This document shows, piece by piece, positions 12,106 through 24,072 of a stretch of DNA of 64,000 bases. The DNA comes from Hormiphora californensis. Its lineage: Eukaryota > Ctenophora > Tentaculata > Cydippida > Pleurobrachiidae. How positions within the stretch are numbered: position 1 is the stretch's first letter; each line of letters starts with the position of its first letter. The stretch is from NCBI GenBank assembly GCA_020137815.1, contig CM035362.1, positions 646,605 to 710,604 on the forward strand. The letters run 5' to 3'. Under the pieces are notes generated by a model. The model did not search any database. It had not been told where the DNA came from and saw only the letters and a program-made list of their open reading frames with translations. The translations under genes were made by a program, and so were the position numbers.

Positions 12106-12286
12106 ACTGCAAGTATTAATATGATATTGGGTTATTGGCGTCTAGTTGTTATTATAGTCGATTAGCCAAGACAACTTATCAAGACATTTACAAATTTGGA
12201 TGAGATTGCTGCTGTGTCGTTGAAACTTTTCCACAAGTTAGACAAGCAGTATACCATACACAAACGACATCTATACAAAATTGGAA

Positions 12287-12391
12287 CACTGGGAGTCTTG
12301 AGGTTCATTTCCTATTTTCCCTTCCCTGATTTATAAGGGTCAAGGGAAAGGAAAATTTGAAAAATAGGAAATCACCTCAAGACTCTCAGTG
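12287..12391. mobile_element. miniature inverted-repeat element
   Basis: CACTGGGAGTCTTGAGGT at the left end pairs with ACCTCAAGACTCTCAGTG at the right end, with further pairing of ATTTCCTATTTT. It lies just upstream of the FKBP start. Confidence 0.7.
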
Positions 12392-13208
12392 TTTCATTTT
12401 TCAAAATTTGAAAAGAATTTGAATGAAGTTAGAAGCAATCAAATTCTTTTATACATCTTCAGAGTATATGCTTTAGCAGGACTGCTTTCAAAATTGAGAC
12501 GTTTTGTGACTTTTTATTGAGAATAGTGTACTCTGTTATTATATGACTTGAAGTTTGGGATTTTGATACATTCTGTCAAACTAGAAAGTATGAAAAATAG
12601 TAGCTCCTCCATCATACCCGACCCGCTATTAGCAGCATGGTTTACAGTAAACCGTTTACCCGCTGAGCTGTTTGAGCGGCCGTGTTAACGTCCCTCCGTA
12701 ATCCTAAAACTAATTTACAGGTCGATAACACGCCACCTCGTTAGTAGTAGTAGGAACAGTACAGGAACCATGTAGCAGGGACCGTTACTTGATGAAGTCT
12801 ACTGGAGAGTCAGGTAAATAGGATGGTTGTTGTTCCGTATCTGCTTCATACAGGGTGTCCCACTGTTGTTCCGTATAACAGACCTACATTCCTACATGTT
12901 TGTTGTGATGTTGTTGATAGGATGTCAAGATTAGCCTCGTGTTTTGAAGAGTTGATAGTAATGTCAATATATCAATTATCATGTGGGCTAATGGACGATA
13001 TATGTCAGCATGTTGGTGGCTAATTTGTGTCGCACAAATCACGTGACAGCGATAAACGGTCATATTTATTTGTCATAATTATATTGATTTATATTCACTG
13101 CCTTTTTCTCTGTCAGAGCATAAGTTCTGCATAAGGAGCACGCGAGAACTGTGGTCAGAGTATTGGCCTGACAGCTTTTTCTTCAATCTGACCGTGCACA
13201 ATTAGATT
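12392..13208. other. no gene recognised
   Basis: Only short unsupported frames. A two-part copy of the GTCAGAGCATTGGCCTGAC microelement lies at 13112-13172. Confidence 0.45.
13112..13172. repeat. composite copy of the GTCAGAGCATTGGCCTGAC microelement
   Basis: A half copy at 13112-13121 and a full copy (13154-13172, one mismatch) flank GTTCTG...CACGCGAGAAC, which can form a small stem. The same arrangement recurs at 25320-25410 and, degraded, at 22933-22997. Confidence 0.65.
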
Positions 13209-14887
13209 GGTGTCACTAGATAGAGGAGCTCAGTTGGATTTCTCTAGAACAAAGCCAATACTTGATTAGTACTAGTTATGTAGCTAAACAGTCCATTGTC
13301 TCTACTTTGTGACTAATTTGTGTGTCATTGTGTCAATATAATAGTTTGTTTATTAATCATTAATTGTAACAGTTGCACTAGACTAATGGTCTGCTCTGGC
13401 TCTAGTCTTAATTCGGGAGTTCCCTATCCCTAGGCCCCCATTGTCTAATGTCTCTCTCTTACTCTCATTGTCTTTCTCTCTCTCCTTCTTTTCTAATCGA
13501 TCTCTCCCTCTCACTCCGACCAAATATATTGTATAACTGCGTCTGCATAACACCTCAATAGCAAATGACTGGGTATGCATCATTTTAGAGAGAGAGAGAA
13601 GGAAAGACAGAGAGGGAAAAGAGAGAGAGAGAGGGGAAGCGACGCCTGTTTAGTGGTTAGGGTAAGTTGGTTGCTCCACTGTTGATCGAATCTGCGTTCC
13701 TTTTGCATATTTCTCAATAGTTTGCTTACCTTATAATGTGTTATGGACATATTGTTTATTATTATCTGCCGAAGCAGGGCGGGTTACCCACAGAGCTTCG
13801 TCCTTAATGCAGTATGGACTATGGAGAAGTAGTAAAGATGGTTTATATAACTACTCAACTGATGAGTTAACTAGTTGTAGCAGGAGGTTCAGTGATCAGT
13901 CACACCCACCCACATTCCGCAGTATCGCAGTAGTGAACTGTTGTAGTAGTGGGTTGAGTATTAGGTTTACACTTCCGTGTTTACCAATATATAATGACTT
14001 GCTCTCTAACCCATTGTAGATACAGTTCCGAAGTCGTTTGTCTCACAACTAGGAACAGCTCTGCATAGTTCACTTTTCTAAACCTGCATGATTTTGTATT
14101 AAAGTGCTCTTTATCAGATTATTTATTATGCAGCCTAAAATTTAAGCCCGTCTGTCGTCTAAACCACGCATAATTTCACCTCTCACTGACTCGCTTTCTC
14201 TATCTATATATCCTTCTCTTCATCTCTATCTCTCTCTCTCCCCTCTGTCTCTCTCACTCACTCACTCTTTCTCCTAGTTTCTCCCTCCCTTGGGCCATAT
14301 GGTGCTGATACAAATATTGCTCTAAGTGGTAAATTTAAACTCATCCTCAAGTCGAGCGTGTCCAGTGTCTAGAACCTCTCCAGTTGTGTTATGTGTGTGT
14401 GGAAATTTAACCTCTGTCGATCACACAGAGTTGCCTCCATCATGGACCTCACGGAACTCCTCCAAGCTTAGAATGGTATCCTGTTTTACAGTTCGATTTG
14501 ATCCATAGAACCTTTCGTTAATACTCCTTTGACTTTCTAGAATTGTTTGACTGTCTGATCCTGTAGAATTTATTTACTAGGTATTTAATGTTTCATCCAA
14601 ATGTGATTAAAAATAGTATCCTAGTATCCTAGTATCCTATTTTATATTTAACAGTTAGATCAGAGCTACTAAGAGAACCCTAGGACAGCTTTGTCCCACA
14701 TAATACTAGGTTATCAATATCCTATTTATCAGTTATTTGTTGTTTATTGTGTGCTATTGATTGAGAGGGAAGGGCCCTAGAACATATCTGGCCAGATGGT
14801 CGTTTCCCTATACTAAACCACGCTGAAACAGCTATCGAATATATCAATCCGCTAGTGTGATCTAGGTATCTTGTAGTGGATCAGGTC
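13209..14887 (+). repeat. 1.65 kb dispersed repeat, copy A
   Basis: This segment matches 33132-34775 in inverted orientation along its whole length, including the blocks around GACTGGGTATGCATCA, the CT-rich stretches, GCCGAAGCAGGGCGGG and the end TTGTAGTGGATCAG. Divergence and small indels show that the duplication is not recent. No transposase or reverse transcriptase frame was seen. On the minus strand both copies keep short gene-like stretches (for example SLEEFREVHDGGNS and GEVPDSGHARLEDEFKFTT, separated by a frame break) that I do not recognise; these could be relics of a captured or old coding region. Confidence 0.75.
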
Positions 14888-16697
14888 TGCACTGGATCAG
14901 ATCGTGACGCGAGATCTACCTAATAGTGGTGTCAATGGTTGTATAATACACAGTGCCTGGAGTCAGGGGTATAGAGACTGGGTCCGTGAGAGAGATTTAG
15001 TTAGTGAGAGATGGAGAGAGAGAGAGGTAGAGAGAGAGAGATTTAGTTAGTGAGAGAGAGGGAGATGGAGAGGAGGAGGAATGAGAGGGAAAGAGATCGA
15101 GATCGAGAGGAGGAGTGAGAAAAGAAGAGAGAGACACCCAATACGTGATTGAACCAAGGATAGTGATCGAAGTGGTCTTCCGATTTCACAGCTGTGCCAT
15201 AATTACAGAGAGAGAGAGGGAGAGAGATATAGAGAGAGAGAGATCAGTAGATCACGAGCAATATACAATCCTCTCCTGGCCCCCTCTATTTTCCTGATCT
15301 CTCTAGCACAATAATCGATTAGGACATGTACCTACTAAATACGCTGTCCCTTTCCATATTTTGAGTTGAATTGACTAGGCCTAATTATAACATGACTGCT
15401 TATTGTGAAACACTCGCAAACTATACATATATATGCGAAATTATAACTGTATTCAAAATTGGAAGACGTTGCTGTGGCAACTATCAACCCACCATTACCT
15501 GGATTTCTTACCAAGTTAATGGGAGTAAACCCCGAGTAAACCACAACCCTCCCATTATATAGTAGCATGTTAAAATTATCTGTGTGTGTCATCCATACTA
15601 CTCTCTTAGCAACTGATCATGGGAATGTCTAATAGTTTCCCAGTAGTAATTCGTTATTTTCTCTAGGACATAGAACGATGTGTGGGAACACACTCTATAA
15701 TCTATATCGGTAGATAGATGCCGATAGCGTACATGTGAATCACATAATGTGGTACTGGTAGCTGCAGCGGGTCTATTATCACTCTCAACTTGATTCACTA
15801 TTTTAGTTTACTGAATAATATTCTGGTACCCTAATATTTGTCCTGCTGAGATTTGTAAATTATTCTTGAATTTTATGTTTACAATGCATGATCCTAAGTG
15901 GCTAAATATAAAACATGAATATAAATTTAGGATGGTGAGAGACATGATTTATTCAAAATTATAACTCTGAATAGGTCGACTCTAGTAGAGATATACCCTA
16001 GCACATAGTTTATTCCCAATTATCTCCCAGCTCTATCACACATTCTCTAATTCCTTCCCTTCTTCTTTTCTTGCTCTCCTAGTATCATTGTTCTCATTGT
16101 TCTCATTGTTCTCATCTTGCCATTTAGGCAATTGGAAAGGATTCAGTGGGAAAAGGATGTCCTTTCCGCACAGGACCTTCAGAGCCTGATAAGAGAGAGA
16201 TGGAATTATATACTATATAGAGATGAATGAGCTACTAGCTAGAGACTAGAGACTACTAGCTAAAGACTATATAGTATATACTACTAGCTAGACACTCGTT
16301 AGTATTATGGTGGCTGTTGGGATTTCCCGTGTGATTATTTTAGTTGGGAGCTTTCACCACTGAACATGTCTTGTATTTCTACATTTCCAGTCCTCCCAGT
16401 TTCCTATATTTCTCTCATGATGGCAGGGAGGTAACATGTGTTCAGTGTAATTTAGCACATTTGTTCTGAGAGTGCTGCACTCATTATCCAGTGCCACTGT
16501 TGCAGTTGCTGCTACAGATTATATGGGTTATGTTGTAGTCCACTGAAGTCTTCATTATGCCTTTCACTGCCAATTTTTGTTTGCAACGGAAAGGGGGGCT
16601 CTCGCTATCCCTCTTGTAATATTTGATACTTTGAGTGAGAAGTGCATAAAAACTAGTATGAGAGAAAAGTGTGTGTGTGTATTTTGACCTGATGGAC
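14888..16697. other. no gene recognised
   Basis: GA-rich stretches at about 14991-15120 and 15209-15242, otherwise unstructured AT-rich sequence. Confidence 0.45.
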
Positions 16698-16701
16698 TTA
16701 A

Positions 16702-18294
16702 CCCTTTGAGGCCCATAGTGATTGGCTGAACGAAATTTTCTAATTTTTCCCAGATATACCCAGCATGATACTCTAAGATTAGGGGAAAAATAGTTTTTCA
16801 AATCGGTTCATTACTTTTTCAAATACAGCATGGGTCATATATGACCCTCTGGGTCGTTTGGGAAGTTAAGAATTTCAAGCGGCCAAGGGGTCCTCCATAT
16901 GCCTTCCAAGCCACAAAATCTGGTTAGTCAGTGCCCTAGAGATGAAACGAGTTGACAGGAACCGTTACATGATCTGAATTCACTGATTTCTCTAATTAGG
17001 GGTAGGTTTCAGGTCATATGACACTCTGGGTTGTTCATTGCACATCACCTCACATGTGTTATTCAGGCTTTGGACGCTGTTTATGATCAAATAAGATGCC
17101 AAACCCGCAGTAAATCATCACATTAGTGGGGGTAGAGCATCAAATTAAGTCCCTATTCCTACTTCTAATTGATATAATTGGAAAATTGGATAATTGAAGG
17201 TTGTGCAACTACCATGCTTCACCGAAGCGCAAGGTAGGATCATCCCTACAGCCTAATAACCCTCATACTTGACCCAAACCTGTTTTTAGCGACCTTTGAC
17301 CTGTTTTATTTCACCTCTTTTCACTTTAAAGTAATATGAACTTCACCGTTAGGATACAACCTGATGCAGAAGTGATGTATGATCAGGACCAGCCTGAACC
17401 GTGCGCTTCGGTGAAGCATGGTAGTTGCACAACCTTCAATTACCTAATTATCCAATTATATCAGTTAGAAGTAGGAATAGGGACTTAATTTTGTGCTCTA
17501 CCCCCACTAATGCGATGATTCTACACGTTTTAGTGCCCTCATTTGCCCCAAAACTTCTCCCAAAACTGGAGGTATGTGCAGGATGATAATGAGATAATTA
17601 CCCAATTATCTCGATAAGGGGTCGAGATAGGGACTTAATTTGATGCTCTACCCCCACTAATGTGATGAATTAACGCGGGTTTAGCATCTTGTTTGATCAT
17701 AAACGGCGTTTAAAGACTGAATTTAACATGATAGGTAGTTTTCCGTGAACGACCCAGAGGGTCATATATGACCCTAAACCTAGACTAAATCGTAGAAATC
17801 GGTCAATACGGTTCATGAAACGGTTCCTGTGGAATTGTATAATCATTAGGGCACTGAATAACCAGTTTTTGAGACTCTGAAAGCATACGGAGGACTCCCA
17901 GGCCGTTTGAAATTCTTAACTTCCCAAACGACCCAGAGGGTCATATATGACCCGAAACCAAAAATTGAGTTTTCTCAGTCAAAAATGAATATTTTTTGAT
18001 GCCGTTTGTTCTAGAAGCTCCATTTAATCTACTAGTATATTATTCTAGAAGGAAATTAGTTTAGGACAATTCATCAGGAAATGAGACCTAATTAGAAAAA
18101 ATGACCGAAGTGGGGTTCATTTAGTCCTAATTAGGAACTTCCTCATATAACTTGGCATGAAAATGTCCCGATTTATAGATAGAGAATCGTTCAAGCTACC
18201 ACCTGGCATTTTATTTTAGGCCAAAACTTTATCAGGCTTTTCGCTAGGAAGCCTCAAACTTTTGGACATATATGACCCTCTGGGCCTCAAAGGG
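16702..18294. mobile_element. piggyBac-like non-autonomous element with TTAA target duplication
   Basis: TTAA occurs at 16698-16701 and again at 18295-18298. Inside these, CCCTTTGAGGCCCA at the left is matched by its reverse complement TGGGCCTCAAAGGG at the right. A TTAA duplication next to CCC-starting inverted repeats is the hallmark of piggyBac elements. The interior is a large imperfect palindrome centred near 17310, with paired GGGTCATATATGACCC blocks (about 16831, 17757, 17938) and paired GCTTCACCGAAGCGC/GCGCTTCGGTGAAGC. There is no transposase frame, so it depended on an element elsewhere. Confidence 0.8.
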
Positions 18295-18462
18295 TTAAAC
18301 CTGTATCCGGCTACCTGTTCAAGCACTGCAAATGGATGGAAACTACTCAGCAATCAACCCTCGCAGCAAAACAGATAAACCTGTCGTTTTTATTGTCAGT
18401 TACTATCCCTGTGATTGTTCTAGATTATTTTATAGGTATGTCGCGAGTTAGTAAGCTATTCT

Positions 18463-18938
18463 CAGTCAGTCAGTCAGTCAGTCAGTCAGTCAGTCAGTCA
18501 GTCAGTCAGTCAGTCAGTCAGTCAGTCAGTCAGTCAGTCAGTCAGTCAGTCAGTCAGTCAGTCAGCCAGTCAGTCAGTCAGTCAGTCAGTCAGTCAGTCA
18601 GTCAGTCAGTCAGTCAGTCAGTCAGTCAGTCAGTCAGTCAGTCAGTCAGTCAGTCAGTCAGTCAGTCAGTCAGTCAGGCAGTCAGTCAGTCAGTCAGTCA
18701 GTCAGTCAGTCAGTCAGTCAGTCAGTCAGTCAGTCAGTCAGTCAGTCAGTCAGTTGCAGTCAGTCTATCACTCAGTCAATCACTCAGTCAATCACTCAGT
18801 CAATCACTCAGTCAGTCAGTCAGTCAGTCAGTCAGTCAGTCAGTCAGTCAGTCAGTCAGTCAGTCAGTCAGTCAGTCAGTCAGTCAGTTGCAGTCAGTCT
18901 ATCACTCAGTCAATCACTCAGTCAATCACTCAGTCACG
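18463..18938. repeat. (CAGT)n tetranucleotide satellite with higher-order units
   Basis: Two blocks of CAGT repeats (18463-18754 and about 18803-18887) are each followed by TGCAGTCAGTCTATCACTCA and several AATCACTCAGTC units, so a longer unit has itself been duplicated. The long Ser-Val-Ser-Gln reading frame across it is a repeat artefact. Confidence 0.9.
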
Positions 18939-19959
18939 CAGTGTATTATGAATATGATCTCTTCATTTCTATTTCTTCTGTATAGTGTCATTAGGCACTT
19001 AGGTTTTCATCCCCTTAGTACTCATTCCTAGTTAGCTTCCCCGTTTCACCCCGGCTACATCGTTCTTTTTATCAGTTTCTGGGAGGTGTGTGCTTCTATA
19101 TGCTTCCCCTCGCCACGGCCACTATTATTATTGTTTTTATTTCTAGGCTGGACCTCTCCTCAGTTCCCTCTGCCTCAGTCCCTACTTTCATAGCAGGCGC
19201 CAGGCATGTTTCGTACCTTCCGCTTCATTCATGGATCGGGTCATTGGTTGCTTATTCCTCTTCTCTCCTTCCCGCCATTATTCCTTTCCGGTGTTCGCCC
19301 CCTAGGTGCCTGCTAGACTGCAAGATTGGCACGTGACCTTCGGTGTTTAATTTATAGAGAGAGTTTTGTTTATAAACATTTATGGGTCAGCGTGGGAAAG
19401 GGAGGTGCCTTTTCATAGAGTAGGTAGTCGAGGGGTCTCACTTTAGATAGGATTGCATATTACAGTTATCACTGACCCGCTTACAATACTTTTTCAGGCA
19501 AGCATATTCTATCATTATGATAGTATCATATTTCAGGTGTCTACCACATCTCAGTAATACCTTTCTGTACATACGCAGGGCACAACTCCCGAGTGGAGAA
19601 CCATTCATTGCTCATTATGTGTTTTATGTGTTACAGCATTACTAACCTAGGCCCTAGACTCTGGCATTCGCAGGGCACCTCTCACATATATGAGAAAGGG
19701 GTAAGTTCATGCACCCACTCCGCAATTACATTCCCCAGATACAACTGTCTATATAGCGGACAGATAAAACCAAACCACAATTTACGACATTTTTGGGTTC
19801 CGTGATTCCGATTGTTTCTTCCCCTGCCCCTCCTTCTCTAAGGTCTTCTTCCGCATTCTTCTTCATTCTTCCGCATTCTTCTTGGCTAATCCCGCTCTAC
19901 TTCCTTTTCTCTCCGTTCTATCTCTCCCCGCGCCCTCCTCCCTCTCCCTTTTTCTCTCA

Positions 19960-20420
19960 ATGATGGTGGGGGGGGGTTTTTGTTGGGGGTGCCCCATTAG
20001 GAGTTGGGGGCTAAAAAAAAAAAGAAGTTTTCATTTTGGTGATTCCCTATTTACCATTTTGGTTTTATTGTTTGATATAAAACCCTCGTATTTCTTTTCA
20101 AAGATCTGAAAAGGGGGCACCGATCCCTGTTTTACTCAATTTTGTGTTCCAAACTCAAACACGTGTTTTACTTTTCCACGTGCGTCCAGCGTAAGTGACC
20201 AGTCCCCCCCCTTTTGGTTTTTTTTTCCCCCCTTCCTTTTTAAAAACCCCCAAAAAACCCCCCCAAAAAAAAAAAAAACCCCCCCTTTTTTAAACCCCCC
20301 CCCCCCCCCCCCCCCCCCCTTTTTTGCCCCTTTTTTTCCCCCCCCCCCCCCCCTCTCCCCCTCCCAAACCTCTCTCTCTGATCTCCTTTTTTTCCCCTAT
20401 CCCCTCTCTCTTTTTTTCTC
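19960..20420. repeat. homopolymer-rich, probably error-prone tract
   Basis: Runs of G, A, T and especially C follow each other in an irregular pattern, for example more than 20 C near 20297-20319 and again near 20338-20353. This looks more like uncorrected consensus error over low-complexity DNA than a biological unit. Confidence 0.6.
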
Positions 20421-21638
20421 CCCTACTTTTCTCTCTCTCCTCCCCAAACTCTTTTCCCACCTCCAGTAGGTGAAGGTAGAATAACCTCTCAATTCTCGTG
20501 AGGCGAACTGAGAACAAGACCATTAGACTCGATTGGTGATCTTATTGTTTAGTTTGGTGTTCTTACCTTTGCATTGACTCTAAGTTACAGTTATAAGAAT
20601 CTGAAATGTTTGCTTTCTGTTAGTTTTCTAATGTTGAGAATCTCAAAACTTATTGGTCTTTCTTGGTCCTCCCTTCGCCCAATGATTTGTAAAGGGCTGG
20701 AGCTATCGGACCGGTAAATTCATTGGCTAGCTATCACATGACCACCACCAAATAGACAATAAGAGACCCCTACCCGGCTAATATTATGTGGTGTCTCACA
20801 GAGCTGTTATTCAGTGTGTCAGCTACCTCTCTGTAACAAATCATTAGTCACTCCGAGTCACTGCATGTTATTTGATAAGACGTTCCTTTTTCCTCCCCGG
20901 TAACTTATACAGTGGTAGCGTGCACCTGTGCCTTTTTGGCCGTAATCTCCAGCTTATCTTATATTGCAATGTGTTACAAAGCTTATCGGCAGTTGTATAT
21001 AAGTCATGAACACCTGTACCAGCTTTTAGCGATAGTTCCCAGTACTATCCCGCCTACTCAATTGTATCAACACTATATTATACAGTGAGGAATCCTCACT
21101 CTGAGGGTTGCCCAATTCCCAGTGCACCATTTGAGTACGGTACACCCTCTCGCAAGAGAGAGAGAGTACCGTGCATGAGGGAGAGAGAAGGGGACCTCGT
21201 ACCCAGTGTATCCTAGTGTGAGAAGCTGACAGGATCGTGTCCATTGTATTGAGAGTAGGGATTGATCATCAGTCCACTGATGATCTTTGAGGGAGAATGG
21301 CCCCCATCCTGTATGGTGAATACAGTTGTTCTAATTGTTCGGAGGTCGAGAGGTCGCTTGCCTTGCTCGACCCTGTTTCCCGCGTCACGCCCTGGATATG
21401 TAAAGGGGGGGGGGGGGGGGGTTAGAACATAACAAGAGGTCGCACAGTCTGAACAAGACAAAAAGAAAGGAAAACCCGAAACTCGAAAGAGAGTCAGGAG
21501 TGATTGCGCCGGGGCAGGGGAATCTGCAATATCTAAAACTCATTCCCGCCTTATATAAATTGACCTGGGTTTTTGGTTTGAACTTTTTTGGCCTTCGCGG
21601 CAGAGTGAAAGATGGAGATCGAGTGATAGAGTGGGAGA

Positions 21639-21641
<3 letters not shown>

Positions 21642-21684
<43 letters not shown>

Positions 21685-21720
21685 AGAGAGACAGAGAGAG
21701 ACAGAGACAGAAATAGAGAG
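21642..21720. repeat. (GA)n microsatellite
   Basis: GA dinucleotide array with ACAGA and ATAGA interruptions toward the right. Confidence 0.9.
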
Positions 21721-22558
21721 ATAGATGGTACAACTGCACGACGAAATGTCATTGTCTAACACCGTATAGTCGTAGTACAACACCTGCTCAGGGAAAGCCG
21801 AAAGGGGTTTTATTGTGTAATCCCTGACCCTGCTCTCCTGATAAATTGTCTTTCTTTTTAAAATCTGCTCTTCTTTTTGTCATGCGTCTTCTTTTTTTGT
21901 CATGTGTCCGTCTAGTCCTTCAAATAATAATTGCGTTCGATTGCGTAACGCGCGATATCGGAAATGTGTCAGAAGTGCGTCAAACAGCACTCCCTGCACG
22001 AGAGTCTCGAGACTTCTTGTTCTACTAATCATGACTCTGAAACGATGAGTCGTTGAATATTGATTCATCAATGATGAATCATCATGACTCATGGGCCAGC
22101 GGCCAGCCCCACCCTCAATGACTCATGGCACAGGCGGGTGTATTTACATTCCAACAGGTCGGAACCATCATGTCATAACGGTTATGATATGATGGTTCTT
22201 ATTGGATTGTAAATTGCTACCCACCAGCAGTTCCACCCTCATTACGAGATGATGTAATCTCTCGTGGTGCCGTCTCACTGTATCTCCTAATTTGAATAAT
22301 GAACTCCTAATTTGAATAAAGAACTGCCCATTTTAGTTTGAATGTACATAATTGTACTTGTACATGTAACTAAGTTAGTAACTTGGCCCCAATTCCAGTT
22401 TCTCTCTAATTAACTCCTCTTGTCCTTATATTGATTTCTCTCGTGTCCTATAATGCCACCCGATCGCAGTTGTGTGGGTTTGAGTGTGGTTGAGATCAGT
22501 AGGTGCATAAATGAACGTCTTTATTCTCTGTCTTTCTCTAGTATCTCTTCTAGTAATC

Positions 22559-22799
<241 letters not shown>

Positions 22800-24072
22800 T
22801 CTCCCACCCGTCGTATGGAGTTTGGACGAAGGAGTTAGAAATTATCAACCTGGGCCTGGATAGCATACTGGCTTTTTCTATTTTGAATTTCAACCTGATA
22901 TCAGTTTTTTTGTATTATGTCCCCCTCGCCCTGTCAGAGCATTGGTCTGACCCCATTCTCTGAGCGTGTGAGAACAGCGGTCAGAGCATTCGCCTAATAC
23001 CCGACCCATAGCTACTTATATTCTACTTGGGTATGAGAGAGCCCAATATTTCTATTTACTTTTTGTAATTAATTCTCCTAGTGTAATAACAGCTGTGGAG
23101 ACGGAGAAATTCCAAAGAACTAACGAGAAATCTTAGCATCTGAGACCGCCAGAAAGATAACCCTTTATCACATTGCCAATTGCCAAAATATGCCTGATAA
23201 TCTCTTATTTCCATACTTTCCAACTGCATGTCCAGTGAAAAATTAATTATTCAAAATCAAAGATCATTCACTAATTTCTTTGGTACCATTGCCACCTGTT
23301 CAATCCGTTAACATGTGCGAGCCCGATCTCAGTCGCACGTATAACAGGTGTCACCAACCAATTTCTTATTGTGCTGTAATTCACGCCTCCCATTACCGAT
23401 ATCACTAATTAAATGTTGAATTGTTGAAATGTGTGTGGTTATCAATTACTGTGTGTTCCCATAGTTGGCACAGTGGCACACACTTGTTGTAACTACATTG
23501 CCACATTTAATGATTAATTTTCTAATCAACAGTGTCCTGAGCTTCCATAGTTCAACTGTTTGTTTCCTTGCCTGTGATTGCTGCGTCTGGAGGATGCCCG
23601 AAAGTAGTAGAGGCCGCACCGAACACGCTTATAAGGCGCCACAGCCATTCCGCCGTTAATCAGTTATTTCGGACGCTCCATAAAGACTATGGTTTTGTAA
23701 TTTTAGTATGGGCTGAAGTTTCTTAAATTTAAAAGTGACGTGATGTTATCAGCTCAAGTTTCCTATTACCAGTTAAACGGTACAACTGATAACACTGCAC
23801 CACCAGATGTATTCATATGACGTATGTTTAGTTTGTAACTGTATTCCTATGACGTATGTTTAGTAGCCCCTTACTCAACAACATTTCACATGTTTAGTTT
23901 GCAACTGATTGTGCTGATCTTGTGACGTTGTGTCCCCCCCCCCCTTTTTGTACTGCATGTGAGGGAGAAACCGTGCCGAAATCGCCCTCTGGGTGTTATC
24001 TATTTTGACCCCCTCGGTCCTCCACCATTTTGATACATCTCATCACCCCCCTCCCCCATCAGCAGTAACAAG

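Noticed and set aside
18336-19031. 231-codon Ser-Val-Ser-Gln frame
   Set aside because: It is entirely due to the CAGT tetranucleotide array; a 4-base unit with no frame-breaking stops gives open frames trivially.
19960-20420. Possible structured C/G/T-rich element
   Set aside because: Irregular mixed homopolymers fit sequence-consensus error better than a biological repeat.
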